Source: Nymphaea colorata (taxonomy: Eukaryota; Streptophyta; Magnoliopsida; Nymphaeales; Nymphaeaceae). From it: a DNA stretch of 64,000 nt. Under the pieces are notes generated by a model that worked only from the letters and a program-made list of their open reading frames with translations, made no database searches and was not told where the DNA came from. The translations under genes and the position numbers were made by a program. Numbering within the stretch: position 1 is the first letter of the stretch; every line of letters starts with the position of its first letter. Shown in pieces: positions 1 through 10,512 of the stretch. The stretch is from positions 3,810,001 through 3,874,000 of the forward strand of contig NC_045146.1 in the NCBI RefSeq assembly GCF_008831285.2. Direction: 5' to 3'.

Positions 1-72
1 CAAACAAACTAACCAAGAGGAAGCTTCAACCCAGCTCTAATGCAGCGATAGACAAAATTTGTGAGTTCACAG
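1..72 (+). CDS. possible end of a coding exon (partial, left edge)
   Basis: Reading from base 3 the frame is open for 23 codons (ending ...DKICEFTG). It stops being coding-like exactly at a strong plant donor, ACAG|GTAAGT, at 72/73. An open frame ending in a consensus donor suggests an internal exon of a gene that begins left of the window. The stretch is too short to name a family and no convincing next exon is seen. The open stretch at 1147-1428 begins shortly before an AG but has no recognisable domain. Low confidence. Confidence 0.3.
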
Positions 73-169
73 GTAAGTATTCATATTTGTTCACTTTTAT
101 GCAAAAATTCTCATGGCCTTGAGGTTAGTTTCTTTTATCTCAAACCTAGTGGTGCAAAGCAATGTTGTA

Positions 170-470
170 AAAAGCGTATCGTTAGTCGTATCGGTATACG
201 ATGTCTCGTAAAATACCGTAATGTATCGTAGTCATATCATATTTAAAAAAATATAAGCAGAAAAATATAAAAAAATCTAAAAAAATAATAAAAATTATTG
301 TATCGTATCATAGCCGTATCGTAGCCGTAACCATGTTATAGTCGTAACCGTATCATACGATACGATACAGTGCCTGTATCGTAGCTGTACAATACAAGTG
401 GTGTATCGTATCACATTTTTTAAACGTGACGATACGTATTGTACAATACGACCCCGTACGAGAGTTGTCG
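170..470. repeat. low-complexity element of reiterated CGTATCGTA words
   Basis: About 300 bp are dominated by variants of GTATCGTA and its complement TACGATAC in both orientations, around an A-rich centre at 240-300. The left part reads mostly GTATCGTA and the right part mixes TACGATAC and GTATCGTA, so the element can fold on itself. It codes for nothing. It resembles the motif-reiterated foldback-like repeats common in plant intergenic DNA; the family is not identified. Confidence 0.6.
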
Positions 471-1547
471 TCCATTGATAGACGCGTTGAAGTTTACACC
501 ATTCTCACAGATACAATGTTTTTTCCAGAGAAATGATGTTAATGTTAAAAAAATAATTTAACCTGTTTTTTTCCATGTTTTTCGTTTCTCTTTTTAACGT
601 TAATATCATAATGGATTGCACGTTAAATTCATTATTTTGTATTTTATTTTTATTTTTACTTAATTTTTAGAATATTTTTCTTTTTTTAAAAAATTATTCA
701 AATTTGCTCTCCTGAAAAGAACAACTTTGCCACCGAGGAAATGCTCTATTGTTATAACTAGAAGAACAATACTCTTGACAATGATTTACGCCTTTTGATG
801 TGATAAGCTCAACCAGCCGCAAAGAGTGGTATATGCTTAGGGCTGGTGGACAAGCTGAAAAACTCAAAGATATAGGTGCTGCAGCTTGCCTGATTGTGTT
901 AGCTGTCTAAAGCTTGATCTTTGTTATCCTGAGGTGAAAATGAGTTTGCAGTCAAGATGGGTAGAAAACACATTACAAATGAAAAATTAGGGCTGGAACT
1001 TTAGGTCTATTCAGTAGGCATTAGTTGTATCATGAAACCTGAAGTTTGAAAGAGTTATTATTCTGTCTGCATGATGTAAATACATACTTCGTAATTCATA
1101 TTACTCCCTATCTGCGTGATGTAAATTATTACTCAACAAGCGCTGCATGCCACATATTTCTGGTCTGTGTTTAGGTGCAGCAAAATTGACACCCTATTTT
1201 AAAATGGAGGCCTTGCATTCTGCCAAAATGTCTAAAGTTATACCTCCAGCGCCAATAACGCCTTTGACCCTACAATTGGCTATGCACTTGCCAATGCAAC
1301 GGCCAATGCCAATGAGGGAGCACGCAATGACATTGCTGTTGTATGATTTCCTTCAATTTTGTTTATATTCAGATCCTCCGCTGAGTCAGCTTGAAGGTCA
1401 CTTTGAAGACCTCTTCCCTTTTCATTAGGACAGTCCTTCCATTGCATCTCCCTTACTGTACGGCCACAGAAGGTGCTAAATAAACTCGATATCGTAGAAC
1501 TGGGAGTGGAGATACATTCAAAGCTGTTATATATGCAGGGTTAGGGG
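471..1547. other. intergenic, no supported gene
   Basis: AT-rich DNA. 540-700 is T/A-rich with short inverted AAAAA/TTTTT words. An open stretch at 1147-1428 follows an AG at 1182-1183 but shows no recognisable domain and is not called. The segment ends at the left LTR of the copia element. Confidence 0.5.
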
Positions 1548-1622
1548 TGTTAGAATGTATGTATCCCTTTTATACATACATATATGTATATACATTACAT
1601 ATATTAGTAATCTAATATGTGT

Positions 1623-1661
<39 letters not shown>

Positions 1662-2054
1662 TATAGGTTTGGGTACTTAGGATATTTATGTAATTTTTCT
1701 CCTTATTTTTGTCTTTTGCCTTTCTGCATTTTTCCTATTTTACCCCTGCTTCTTTTTGTTTTTATCCAAAGGGGACCCAAGGGGAGACTAGTCCCAAAGG
1801 CTAGATTTCTAGCCGTTGGAACTGGTCTCCAACGGCTAGCTCTCTCCTCTCTCTTGTTCTCTTCCTTATAAATAGTGTACATCCTCTAGTGTCTAGTCAT
1901 GGCTTGTTAAGCCACTTCTTGTATTATTGTTGAAGATTAATACATATTTCTTTATCCTCTTGTTAGAAGTCTCTTGTGTATTACCTTGTTGAGTTGGTGG
2001 GAGATTCAAGAGTGAGATTCTTGAAGTATTTGCCTTGTTTATGCCTGATTTACA
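1548..2054 (+). repeat. 5' LTR of copia element
   Basis: 507 bp, TG...CA termini. It contains a (TA)n tract at 1621-1661, a candidate promoter/leader segment near 1865 (CTTATAAATAG, TATA-like), and the sequence downstream expected of R/U5. Pairs with 6454-6943. Relative to the right LTR it keeps about 25 extra bases near 1750-1775. Confidence 0.92.
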
Positions 2055-2070
2055 TGGTATCAGAGCCACG
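2055..2070 (+). promoter_or_regulatory. primer binding site (initiator tRNA-Met type)
   Basis: TGGTATCAGAGCCACG immediately follows the LTR. This matches the usual plant copia PBS complementary to the 3' end of initiator tRNA-Met. Confidence 0.9.
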
Positions 2071-2186
2071 TTTTGGCTATTCATCTTGCTGTCCTTCAGT
2101 TTGAAGTTTCAGTTCTTATTCATTCTTTGGATCCGTGAAGTACTTCAAGTGTTTGACGTTTTTGCTGGTTGAGATTTGACACAAGA

Positions 2187-2276
2187 AGGTGCTGTTTTGC
2201 TGGCCTCTATTGGTGGTGAAGATTGTGGCTGAGGTGCTGATTTGCTGGCCTCTATTGGTGGTGAAGATTGTGGCTG
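2187..2276 (+). repeat. 45-bp direct tandem duplication in the element leader
   Basis: Two adjacent 45-bp copies (2187-2231 and 2232-2276), both starting AGGTGCTG and differing by about one base. They lie in the untranslated leader between PBS and gag and are probably a slippage product. Confidence 0.8.
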
Positions 2277-2493
2277 TTTTCTTCATTTTTTCGTCATCTC
2301 AAACATACAAGTTTTACACAAGAAAAAGGGTGACTGGTTTCTTTTATTGCTGTTGACTTCTTTTCTTGTGGCAGCTAGCTTCGTCATAACTTGTAATTGG
2401 ATCTACCTTGTTGCTTGTGCTCATGGATGACAAAGTCTATCTCTTCCATTTCCCAAACTTTCATCAACAAATTATATACAATATGCTAGAACT

Positions 2494-3329
2494 ATGAAAC
2501 ATTTTATTCGTAGTAAAAGTCTTTGGGGACTAGTTGATGGGACAAAACTTGAACCACAACTAGTCCTTACTAAAGTTGTTGATGGAAGAGCTATGGAATT
2601 GGATGGAACCGAAAAGAAAAAAATAGTGGCTGAATACAACAAGAAATGGGAAGAATGGAGTGTTGGTCATCATAAAATTATTACTTTGATCTTGACTTGT
2701 ATTGACAATGCCACTAGTGGGCAAATCTCTAAATTAAATTCTGCCCTAGAAGCTTGAGAATATCTAAAGAAAACTCATACCATGAGAGATGTTGCTTATA
2801 TGCATCATGTTCAACTCAAAATTCACAATCTCCAACAAGGAGATAGATCCATTAAGATTATGTGGCTGAAATGGATCAATTGTATGATGGATTGAGTATT
2901 TTTGAACCATATTGGACGCAAGATCTTGTTCTTAGAGAAAAGCAAATACAACGTGACAAGTTTTATAAATTTATCATAGGTCTTAGACCCGAATTTGATG
3001 GTGTTAAAACCGCTTTATTCCATCATTCTAAAACACCATCTATGAATGAGGCTATTGCGGAGCTTCAAATGGAAAAAAATTGACTTTGTCTTGATAAAGA
3101 GAAAGCTAACAATGTGCTTGCCACATCTAGGCCAGGGGTCCATTTGAGACCTTATAGACCTTCTCACTTCAATCGTACAAATGAAGGAGCAAGAAGAAAA
3201 ATTATTTGCTATCATTGTCAAGAAGAAGGACATACCAAGCCTAGATGTCCAAAACTTAGAATTTTTGACAAAAGAAGCAATATTATAGCTCCAATTCAAG
3301 AAGAAAGGAAAGAAGCAAGCTCATTTTAA
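2494..3329 (+). pseudogene. copia gag (broken)
   Basis: Three open pieces (2494-2757, 2862-3083, 3114-3329) together show a copia gag. The N-terminal part has the usual motif around RSKSLWGLVDG, a middle helical part contains DKFYKFIIGLRPEFDGV, and a C-terminal zinc knuckle CYHCQEEGHTKPRC has CX2CX4HX4C spacing. Gag forms the virus-like particle and packages element RNA. Stops and frameshifts near 2756, 2850 and 3083 separate the pieces. An upstream ATG at 2423 may be the original start. Non-functional. Confidence 0.85.
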
Positions 3330-3413
3330 CTTGATCAACTCATAAATGCTCTTCAACCCAAGCTCATTGAAGCTATTCAACATTTACTAAAGGGAGGAGG
3401 CACACCTTCAACT

Positions 3414-3599
3414 TTGGGCGCTACCGTGGCATCTACTTCTTCAAGTAAGTCTTCTTGGATTATTGATTCAGGTGCATCTTTTCATATGTCTTCTTGTGGA
3501 TCCCTTCTCACCGAATGCACTAAAAATAATTCTTATTCTTTTGTGAAAATGACGGATGGTACTTCTCTTGAAATTAATTTAGTGGAAATCTTGACCTAG
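3414..3599 (+). pseudogene. copia aspartic protease (fragment)
   Basis: The open piece carries SWIIDSGASFHMSS, the DSGA active-site signature of retroelement pepsin-like proteases, after a Ser-rich linker. It normally cleaves the gag-pol polyprotein. The frame ends at a stop at 3597-3599. The region continues in another frame into the pre-integrase segment. Confidence 0.85.
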
Positions 3600-3664
3600 C
3601 TTTTGGATCCAAAACTTTAAAAGTACCTCATGTAAGATACATTTCTAAATTAAACCTAAATTTA

Positions 3665-4665
3665 TTGTTCGTTTCTCAAATAGCCGACCTTGGTTTTAAT
3701 ATAATCTTCTCACAATATAAATGTTTGATACAGGACCGTGTATCCAAGAAGACGATTGGGGAATGTTTAAGAACAAATGATCTCTACTACATAGAGTTTT
3801 TAGACCTTTCAAGACCATCTTGCAATATCTCCAAAGAATGTGATATTCAAACTTGGCATCAAAGACTTGGACATTTCAATGTAGAAAAAATGTCTCATCT
3901 TCCCTTCATGGAGAATTTTTGTCAAAAGAACTTTTATTAGAATGATTGTATTAAGGCAAAAATGAAAGCTTTACCTTTTGATAATAGAAATTTTATTGCC
4001 CAAAAATCTTTTGATTTGGTGCATTCGGATGTGTGGGGACCTGCTCTATGTTAAAAGGAGGATTATTGTACTACGTGATCTTTATTGATGATTATTCTAG
4101 GAATATTTGGGTTTACTTTCTCAAACACAAATTGGAGGTATTTACAAACTTTAAGAATTTTTACAACATGATCTATACCCAATTTGGCTCAAATATCAAA
4201 GTCTTTAGAAGTGATTCGGGAGGAGAATTTATGTCAAATGAATTTCAACAATTTCTAAAAGAAAAATGCATTGTTCATCAAAGATCTTGTCCTAACACTC
4301 CTCAACAAAACAGAGTGGCCGAGCGTAAACATAGGCACATTATTGAAACTACTAGAGCTCTTCTTTTATCTAAAAATGTTTCCAAAAACTTTTGGGATAA
4401 GGCTGTTTTGACTTCAACATATTTAATTAATAGAATGCCTACCAAACTTTTGAAACATATTCCTCCTTTTGAAAAACTTCACCATGTTAAACCTAATTAC
4501 AATAAACTTAAAGTATTGGGTTGCAAATGTTTTGTGTTAAGTGACAAAGACATAAGATTTCTTCCAAAGCCATTGGTTATGTTTTTATTGGGTATTCCAA
4601 AAGTCAAAAGGGTTATAGATGTTATGATATTAAAAGAGATAAAGTTTATGTTTTTAAAAATGTGA
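3665..4665 (+). pseudogene. copia integrase (pre-integrase zinc domain plus catalytic core, broken)
   Basis: 3665-3940 holds the gag_pre-integrase segment with a WHQRLGHFN motif (the HH part of the HHCC zinc site). 4033-4665 (210 codons) holds the catalytic core: first Asp in FIDDYSR, second in FRSDSGGEF, and the third acidic residue in the block PNTPQQNRVAERK, giving a D,D-35-E arrangement. This is followed by the expected LINRMP segment. Integrase inserts element cDNA into the genome. Stops and frameshifts at 3940-4032 and after 4600 break it, but the catalytic residues remain. Confidence 0.9.
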
Positions 4666-6315
4666 TCTTTTTAGAAAATGAAGATGGTTTCAAAGATGAA
4701 CCCAAGAAACTAGAAGATTATATTTTTCTTTGGACTAATGATATTGATGATGATGAACTCGATAAAGTTGAAGAAGTGGCAATTGAAGAAGTCAACAATG
4801 ATAATACTACTCATATCATTCCTCCAAAAGAGATTTTAATTTATAGAAGAAAAGATCCCCAAATTCAAGAATCTAATCAATCTCTTCCTAGGAGATCCCA
4901 AAGGCACATTTGGCCTCCTCAAAGATTTATCTCTTATGAGTTTTTCTTTCCAAAATTTCGAGCTTGTCTTATGGCACATCATTCTTTTTATGAGCCATCT
5001 TCTTACCTTGAAGCTAAGGAAGATCCCAATTGGATTGAAGCCATGAATATTGAGTTTAAAGCTCTTGAAGGCAATGAAACTTGGGATATTGTGTCTCTAC
5101 CAACGGAGAAAATGACTATTGACTGTAGATGGATCTAATCAAAACTAGAAGTGATGGAACCTTAGAAAGATATAAGACCATACTTGTTGCCAAAGGATAT
5201 GCCCAAAAATATGGGATTGATTATGAAGAAACCTTTGCTCCTGTTGTTCGCATGACTTCTGTTAGAACTCTTATTGCCATTGCTTCTATTAAACATTTGA
5301 CTATTTTTCAAATGGATGTTAAAAATGTCTTCTTAAATGGTCACATACAGGAAGAAGTTTTCATGAGTGCTCTTCCTGGTTGGCCTGGTTTGACAAGTTT
5401 AGTGGTGTCATGTTTAATCAAAGTTTTCAATCTTGCTACTCTGATACTGCAATGTTTGTTAAAACCACCTCCGTAGGTGTAATTGTTTTATTATTGTATG
5501 TTGATGATATGGTTATTACTGGGAGTGATAATGAAGGGATTATAAAGGTAAAACATTTTCCTAAGAAATGTTTTCAAATGACTGATTTGGGAACACTAAC
5601 ATATTTTCTTGGAATTGAAATTGCTTATAGCAAACAAGGTTATCTTCTTTCTCAAATGAAGTTTGCTAGTGAATTAGTTGACAGAACAGGTATCTCAGAT
5701 GACAAAGTTATGGATACTCCAGAAGCACTAGGAGTAAAAATGAAAATTGATGATGGAGAGATATTAGAGAATCCCACTCATTTTCAACAAATAGTTGATG
5801 CTCTCTCTTATCTCTCCATCATCAGACCTGACATTGCTCATGTCGTACATGTTATAAGCCAATTTCAACAAAGACCCACCTCAGTGCACATGGGAGCAAC
5901 AATGCAAATTTTCCGTTATGTGAAAAACACTATTAACAAAGGCCTATTTCTGTATTCATCTTCTATATTAGAATTAGTTGCTTATACAGATGCTGATTGG
6001 GGTGAAGATCCCAATAATAGGCACTCCACCACTGGTTTTTTTGTGTTTTTAGTTGATTCCTAAATTTCCTAGCGATGCAAGAAACAAAATAAGGTGTCAC
6101 CATCATCAACAGAAGATGAATATCGTGCAATGACAACTACAACAATGAAGATAGTGTGGCTCAAGAACTTGCTGAAAGATATGAGAATTCATATCAAGGA
6201 TCTTGTCAAGCTTTGCTGTGACAACAAAAGTGTAATTTATATTGCTAGCAAACACACATTTCACGAAAGAACGAAGCATATAGAGATGGACTGTCATTAT
6301 GTTCGTGAAGAATAG
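4662..6315 (+). pseudogene. copia reverse transcriptase and RNase H (broken, small internal deletion)
   Basis: 4662-5138 is the acidic linker and the start of RT (W..AM..E motif). 5129-5476 continues with RYKTILVAKGYAQ and FQMDVKNVFLNG. From about 5363-5382 roughly 30 residues are missing, including the usual YGLKQAP block, and the frame shifts. 5380-6063 carries the YVDDM catalytic motif, the FLGIEI and SYLS motifs and the start of RNase H (YTDADWG). 6094-6315 ends RNase H (STEDEYRAM, DNKS, RTKHIEMD). RT and RNase H copy element RNA into DNA. The deletion and frame breaks make this copy inactive. Confidence 0.9.
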
Positions 6316-6440
6316 CTTCAGAAGAATATTGATCTCTCCTATGTTTCTTCTAAATATCAACTAGGCGACTTCTTCACAAAGGCTCTTGCGGCTGCCAGAT
6401 TTAAAATTTTCCTTGACGAACTTTCAGTTATCACACCGTA

Positions 6441-6453
6441 AGTTTGAGGGGGG
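6441..6453 (+). promoter_or_regulatory. polypurine tract
   Basis: AGTTTGAGGGGGG directly precedes the right LTR, the standard plus-strand priming site of copia elements. Confidence 0.88.
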
Positions 6454-6528
6454 TGTTAGAATGTATGTATCCCTTCTATACATACATATATGTATAAACA
6501 TTACATATATTAGTCATTTAATATGTGT

Positions 6529-6572
<44 letters not shown>

Positions 6573-6943
6573 TATAGGTTTGGGTATTTAGGATATTTAT
6601 GTAATTTTTCTCCTTATTTTTGTCTTTTTACTTTCTACATTTTCCCTGTTTTACCCCTGCTTGGACCCAAGGGGAGACTACTCCCAACCGTTAGATTTCT
6701 AGCCATTGGAACTAGTCTCCAATGGCTAGCTCTCTCATCTCTCTTGTTCTCTTCCTTATAAATAGTGTATATCCTCTAGTGTCTAGTCATGGCTTGTTAA
6801 GCCACTTCTTGTATTATTGTTGAAGATTAATACATATTTCTTTATCCTCTTGTTCGAGGTCTCTTGTGTATTACCTTGTTGAGTTGGTGGGAGATTTTGA
6901 GTGATATTCTTGAAGTATTTGCCTTGTTTAGGCCTGATTTACA
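6454..6943 (+). repeat. 3' LTR of copia element
   Basis: 490 bp, same termini as 1548-2054. It includes a (TA)n tract at 6531-6567 of different length from the left LTR and lacks about 25 bp present there. Confidence 0.92.
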
Positions 6944-7084
6944 AGAGAATATATTAATTTGTCCCAATTGAGGGGGAGAAACCAAAAGCCAGCAAAAAAT
7001 AAAAGAAAAAAAAAAATTTAAATGGTGTAGAGCACCACAGTTTTACTCTTTTTTGTTGATTAAGTCACTCGTATACTGAGCTAC

Positions 7085-7311
7085 AGCGGTGATTTCTATC
7101 GCCGGTACTACATGCTATAGCGGTGAGTGTGTCACCGCTACACATGCTTCCACCGGTGATACCAATCGCCTGTATAGTGAAATAGCGGTAAGTACTGTCA
7201 CCGGTATACATGACTTCCATCAGTGATAACAGTCGCCGTACCGTAATACTTAATCGCTTTCCACTCTATATATATATAGCGGTGGCTCTTGCGGAGGCTA
7301 TATCGGTGATG
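7085..7311. repeat. degenerate ~34-bp tandem array, each unit a small inverted repeat
   Basis: AGCGGT/ACCGGT/ATCAGT-type words start at 7085, 7119, 7152, 7184, 7219 and 7253 (spacing 32-35), with shorter units at 7278 and 7302. Each of the first five units pairs the start with a complementary word 6-8 bases later, for example AGCGGTGA...TCACCGCT in unit 2, so each can form a short hairpin. Arrays of short GC-rich words in both orientations are typical of CACTA subterminal regions. No TAGTG or CACTA terminus is seen here, so assignment is tentative. Confidence 0.65.
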
Positions 7312-7875
7312 TATTTTTGTCATGTATCCAGACCCGCTTCACCTTACAGGTTTTCAACGTGCCAAAAAGTTCATAAGTCATCATCTTCGCGTTATAGACA
7401 TAAATCACCTATATGTTTACCCAGTATTCTTGATTACTGACCCAAAGAAATGACTACACAAGCCCCCAGCCCATCTCTCAACTCTCATTTTGCTATCTAC
7501 CAAGATTTTATATGTATTATGACTTCTCTCTTAGGATATTTACCTGCTAAATCCTTGTAGACGTTTGATCACTAGAGTTTAGTCTTGACTTTCTCAGCTT
7601 CATAAAATTTTCCTCACTGACTTTCTCTTCTAATGATCGACAACAAAACCTTGAAACTTTCTCCTTTTACTCGAGAAGGTACTGAGAATAAAATGAAGGC
7701 ATATCATTGGTTGAGAAGACCCTTTCAAAATGTTTTTTAAGCAAAAGTTAAAATTTTCCTCTTTCAAAAAAAGTTCTTGACATAAAATGATATATCACCT
7801 GAAAGTGGGACAACAAACATCATCAACTCCCCTGTAAAGTTAGGGTCTTCTACACAAGAGGTTAGTTTAAAGGTA

Positions 7876-8592
7876 ACAAGTTCCCATAAATGTCAAGTCC
7901 TCGATTGGAAGTTTTGAAACTGATTGGGTTAAGCACATCTACTTTCCCAAACAAACTACTAGGTTTGGATTGCAGAAAAGCTTGACCTTGAAGGAAAGCA
8001 AACTTTGATGAATTCACCTCATCTCAGATAGAAATATTGAATTGGACAACTGATTTGAGGGCATACTAGCTTTGAAATACTGGCAACTTGTTTTGGCAAA
8101 AAAGGGGCAACTGATTTTGAATAACGGGCCTCTAGGGTCAGATCTTTCTTGTGAATCAACTTGAACATTCTTGTTCAGCATGCACAACAATTTCATCGAA
8201 CAATTGGGATGCATACCAAATGTAAAGCTGCTAATGAACAGAGCAGCACCAGCACTTAGATGCAGCTATTTTCAGCACTCCTCCAACAGAAGAATCGTAA
8301 ATTTCTAGCTGAACCTAGATCCACACTGATGAAAAAAAAATTACTGAACAATTGGTGAGCATGTTGGCCACCAATCACCAACCTCGCTTCAATAGGTGCG
8401 CAGTCAGCAAATCAACATGATAATAGTCTCTCCATGCAAGGGCAGCAGCTATCTTTCCTCAAGAAATCGACAATTTGTAGATTTAATAATTACACCAAAT
8501 AGTTGGTGAACACCATATTCATGAACCAGGAAAAAAGTTGTAATAACAATCAACAAATCAAAGCCCAAACCAGAGCTTTGATACCATAAAAA
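7876..8592 (-). mobile_element. truncated copia internal/leader sequence, minus strand
   Basis: The sequence between the break in unit-D homology (about 7876) and the LTR at 8593-8960 lies on the internal side of the PBS. It holds no recognisable gag or pol domain and no second LTR, so the element is truncated on this side. Confidence 0.5.
8572..8586 (-). promoter_or_regulatory. primer binding site, minus strand
   Basis: The reverse complement reads TGGTATCAAAGCTCT, a tRNA-Met-type PBS, six bases inside the LTR end at 8593. It fixes the orientation of the truncated copia element. Confidence 0.7.
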
Positions 8593-8960
8593 TGTGGCTG
8601 GTGGCAGTCACATATGTAAACCCACGGCGAATCTCAACGAGAAGTACTAAGTCCAAGTGACCAAGAAAATAGAGAATGAAAAAATATTATTGAATTGCAC
8701 AAAAAGTTGTGGAAAACAACTTTCTTACAATCTCAGAAACAACACCTACATATACATTATAAACAATCGAAGAATTAAGGAATAAACAGAGAAAAAATAG
8801 GAGATAGAACAAAACTAGCAGTTGGACTAGGTCCAACGGCTCCAAAAGGAGTCAATTGAGCTGGAAAATACAAAACTTAAAATTGAAAATATAAAAATAC
8901 ATATACACATATATATATACATATGAAGTATGAACCCAAGTCACATAAGTATCACACACA
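8593..8960 (-). repeat. LTR of a truncated copia element
   Basis: On the minus strand it starts TGTGTGTGAT and ends CCAGCCACA (TG...CA), about 368 bp, followed by a PBS. Homology to the large repeat unit resumes right next to its outer end, at about 8963, which fixes the insertion boundary. A polypyrimidine-rich leader-like part and a (TA)n tract (8910-8920) lie inside. Confidence 0.7.
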
Positions 8961-9019
8961 TTGGATGTAAACTTTGAATGAAAGTCGGAACAAAACAAAC
9001 AAAATTTGATTACAATAAC

Positions 9020-9307
9020 TTTTACATGCGCTAGCTCTTTTGGTGAATAGCCTTTTCTATCCTCACCAAGTTGGATATAAAACCCATATGGTCCATTTTT
9101 CAACAAAATCTTCAAAGAGAAAACAATATGCATGACAAACAACATGCACAAAGAAAATGAACTTTCCATGGATTTCATTTGTCAGAATCCGAGGCACCAA
9201 CATGAAATACCAACCTTTTCATTAGAGGTTGGGTGAAAACCTATTAACTTTGGTTGGAAGCACAAGTCTAGTTTATCAACCACATCATCATCTTCATCAC
9301 CAATAAC
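9020..9307 (-). pseudogene. type IA DNA topoisomerase I fragment (copy in D)
   Basis: Two exon-like blocks on the minus strand. Exon 1 (9215-9307) encodes an acidic stretch ending LIGFHPTSNEK at a GT donor. Exon 2 (ending at 9109) starts after ...TTGAAG and encodes ILLKNGPYGFYIQLGEDRKG followed by YSPK. The GPYG-Y-Q-GEDRKGYSPK block is the C-terminal repeat of bacterial-type topoisomerase I as found in plant organellar TopA proteins. These relax supercoils through a tyrosine intermediate, but the catalytic domain is absent here. D keeps the more typical residues (GEDRKG, FQPKLIGFHP). After YSPK the frame drifts, so this is a pseudogene fragment. Confidence 0.72.
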
Positions 9308-10512
9308 TGTTTTAGCAATGTACCTATGAAGGACGTTGCATATTGATTACCTTGACCAGATTGCTGAACGGTGTTTGGTAGCACAGATAGCATTGTACTT
9401 TTACAGTTTTCACTAGCTGCTCTGACAAGGCCAAACAGATGCACAGTAACATGTAGGTGTGTGGGGGAGAGGGAGAGTTGTACTACATCAAACTATAGCT
9501 CATGAACAAAAATAGGGATTCAAAGACTACTTGCAGGCAACAACTGCTGGTCTAGGATAAAATGGACAAAAAATAAAATCTTGGTTGTTACATTTGACCA
9601 ATATGAAATAAAGAATAACTAGTTTTACATGTAAAATCTGCAAGAGAAAAAGCAGGAGTAATTTTCTAAAAAACTCATGAGTAATTAAACACTAAATTTT
9701 CCTTTATTTTTTCAAAAGATGGAAATATGATTTTGCTCGGATATTTTGATGAGTTGCTGCATATGCTGATAACTCAATCTCTCAAACACAGAGGGGGATA
9801 ATTGTCATTACCAGATAAGCAAATGCTGTAAGCTACAATTTTTACATATATTTTTTTCTTTTACTTTGTGATTCACTTAAAGATGGAGGGAGAGAGAGAG
9901 AGAGAGAGGAACCCTGAATCATTGATACATCCGAGATCATTTTCTGCACACAGTCCTGTGTCTATGTGACACGCAAAACACAACCACACTAGTGTCATTT
10001 TATATGACAGCATTTTTCATTATAAACAAACTTTTGTGCATATTCTATCAATTCTTGAGTGCCTTTCTCTTTTCTAATTCTCTGTCCTTTCATGTTTAAC
10101 TTGGTCACACACAAAATTCCTTCGCTCTAGTCAAAAACTTCTCAAGCAAATTTTGCGAATAGCTTAATAATATTTATCCTATTAGCACATGACAAATATG
10201 ATAGCATGTCCATTCGTTTCCTTGTACATGCATTGGCCTGCTTGAGCACCCCAAAAGAAAAAGCAAGATTGAATGCATTAGCCCATCCATCAAACTCACA
10301 ACTCAATAGGTTAATATGTTAATATCAAATCTCCCTCTGCTCATCTTTGGTCATTCATGAAAGCATGGTAGAAATTAGGTGCACGAAATTATATCTGAAG
10401 CTAGATAACTGTGCAATAGGGTACTAACTGAACCCAAAAAAAAAAAAGAAGAAGTGTACACCAGCATAAGTACCTAGGACAAGTTCTGTGTTTAATAAGT
10501 AGAGAAGAGAAT
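9308..10512. other. remainder of segment D, non-coding
   Basis: Similar to 17925-19212 in unit A with indels. It lacks a ~290-bp stretch present in A (about 18300-18590) and has its own ~200-bp stretch (about 9735-9935) that includes a (GA)n run at 9891-9908. No gene is supported. Confidence 0.6.

Larger units (their letters stand above)
1548..6943 (+). mobile_element. degenerate Ty1/copia LTR retrotransposon, full length
   Basis: A 5.4-kb element with two LTRs (1548-2054, 6454-6943) starting TGTTAGAATG and ending TTTACA. It has a tRNA-Met-type PBS directly after the left LTR and a purine-rich PPT directly before the right LTR. Domain order gag, protease, integrase, RT, RNase H defines Ty1/copia. 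The coding region is split over at least eight frames by stops and frameshifts, and RT has lost a short block, so it cannot move by itself. The LTRs differ by several substitutions and a ~25-bp indel, so the insertion is not recent. The flanking 5-mers (AGGGG left, AGAGA right) match at only 3 of 5 positions, so the target-site duplication is decayed or absent. Confidence 0.95.
7320..10512. repeat. diverged fourth relative (D) of the large repeat unit
   Basis: Recognisably similar to unit A from about 16665 to 19212, but with many substitutions and indels. Shared landmarks run in the same order: the CTTACAGG/CTTACGGG segment, the topoisomerase fragment, a CACACAGTCCTGTGT motif, and the AGTACCTAGGACAAG segment. 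Similarity stops at 10512, exactly where units A-C carry a copia insertion. D is interrupted at 7876-8960 by a different copia fragment. D is therefore an older duplicate lacking the A-C copia insertion. Confidence 0.8.

Noticed and set aside
1543-6948. 5-bp target-site duplication of the copia element
   Set aside because: AGGGG versus AGAGA match at only three of five positions.
7085-7311. CRISPR-like array (34-bp period)
   Set aside because: Units are contiguous, degenerate and palindromic throughout with no distinct repeat/spacer alternation, and the DNA is plant nuclear.
10440-10512. Minus-strand block reading ELVLGTYAGVH, reminiscent of a SET-domain start
   Set aside because: Only about ten residues, followed by a poly-Phe run from a poly-A tract, with no further SET motifs in any copy.
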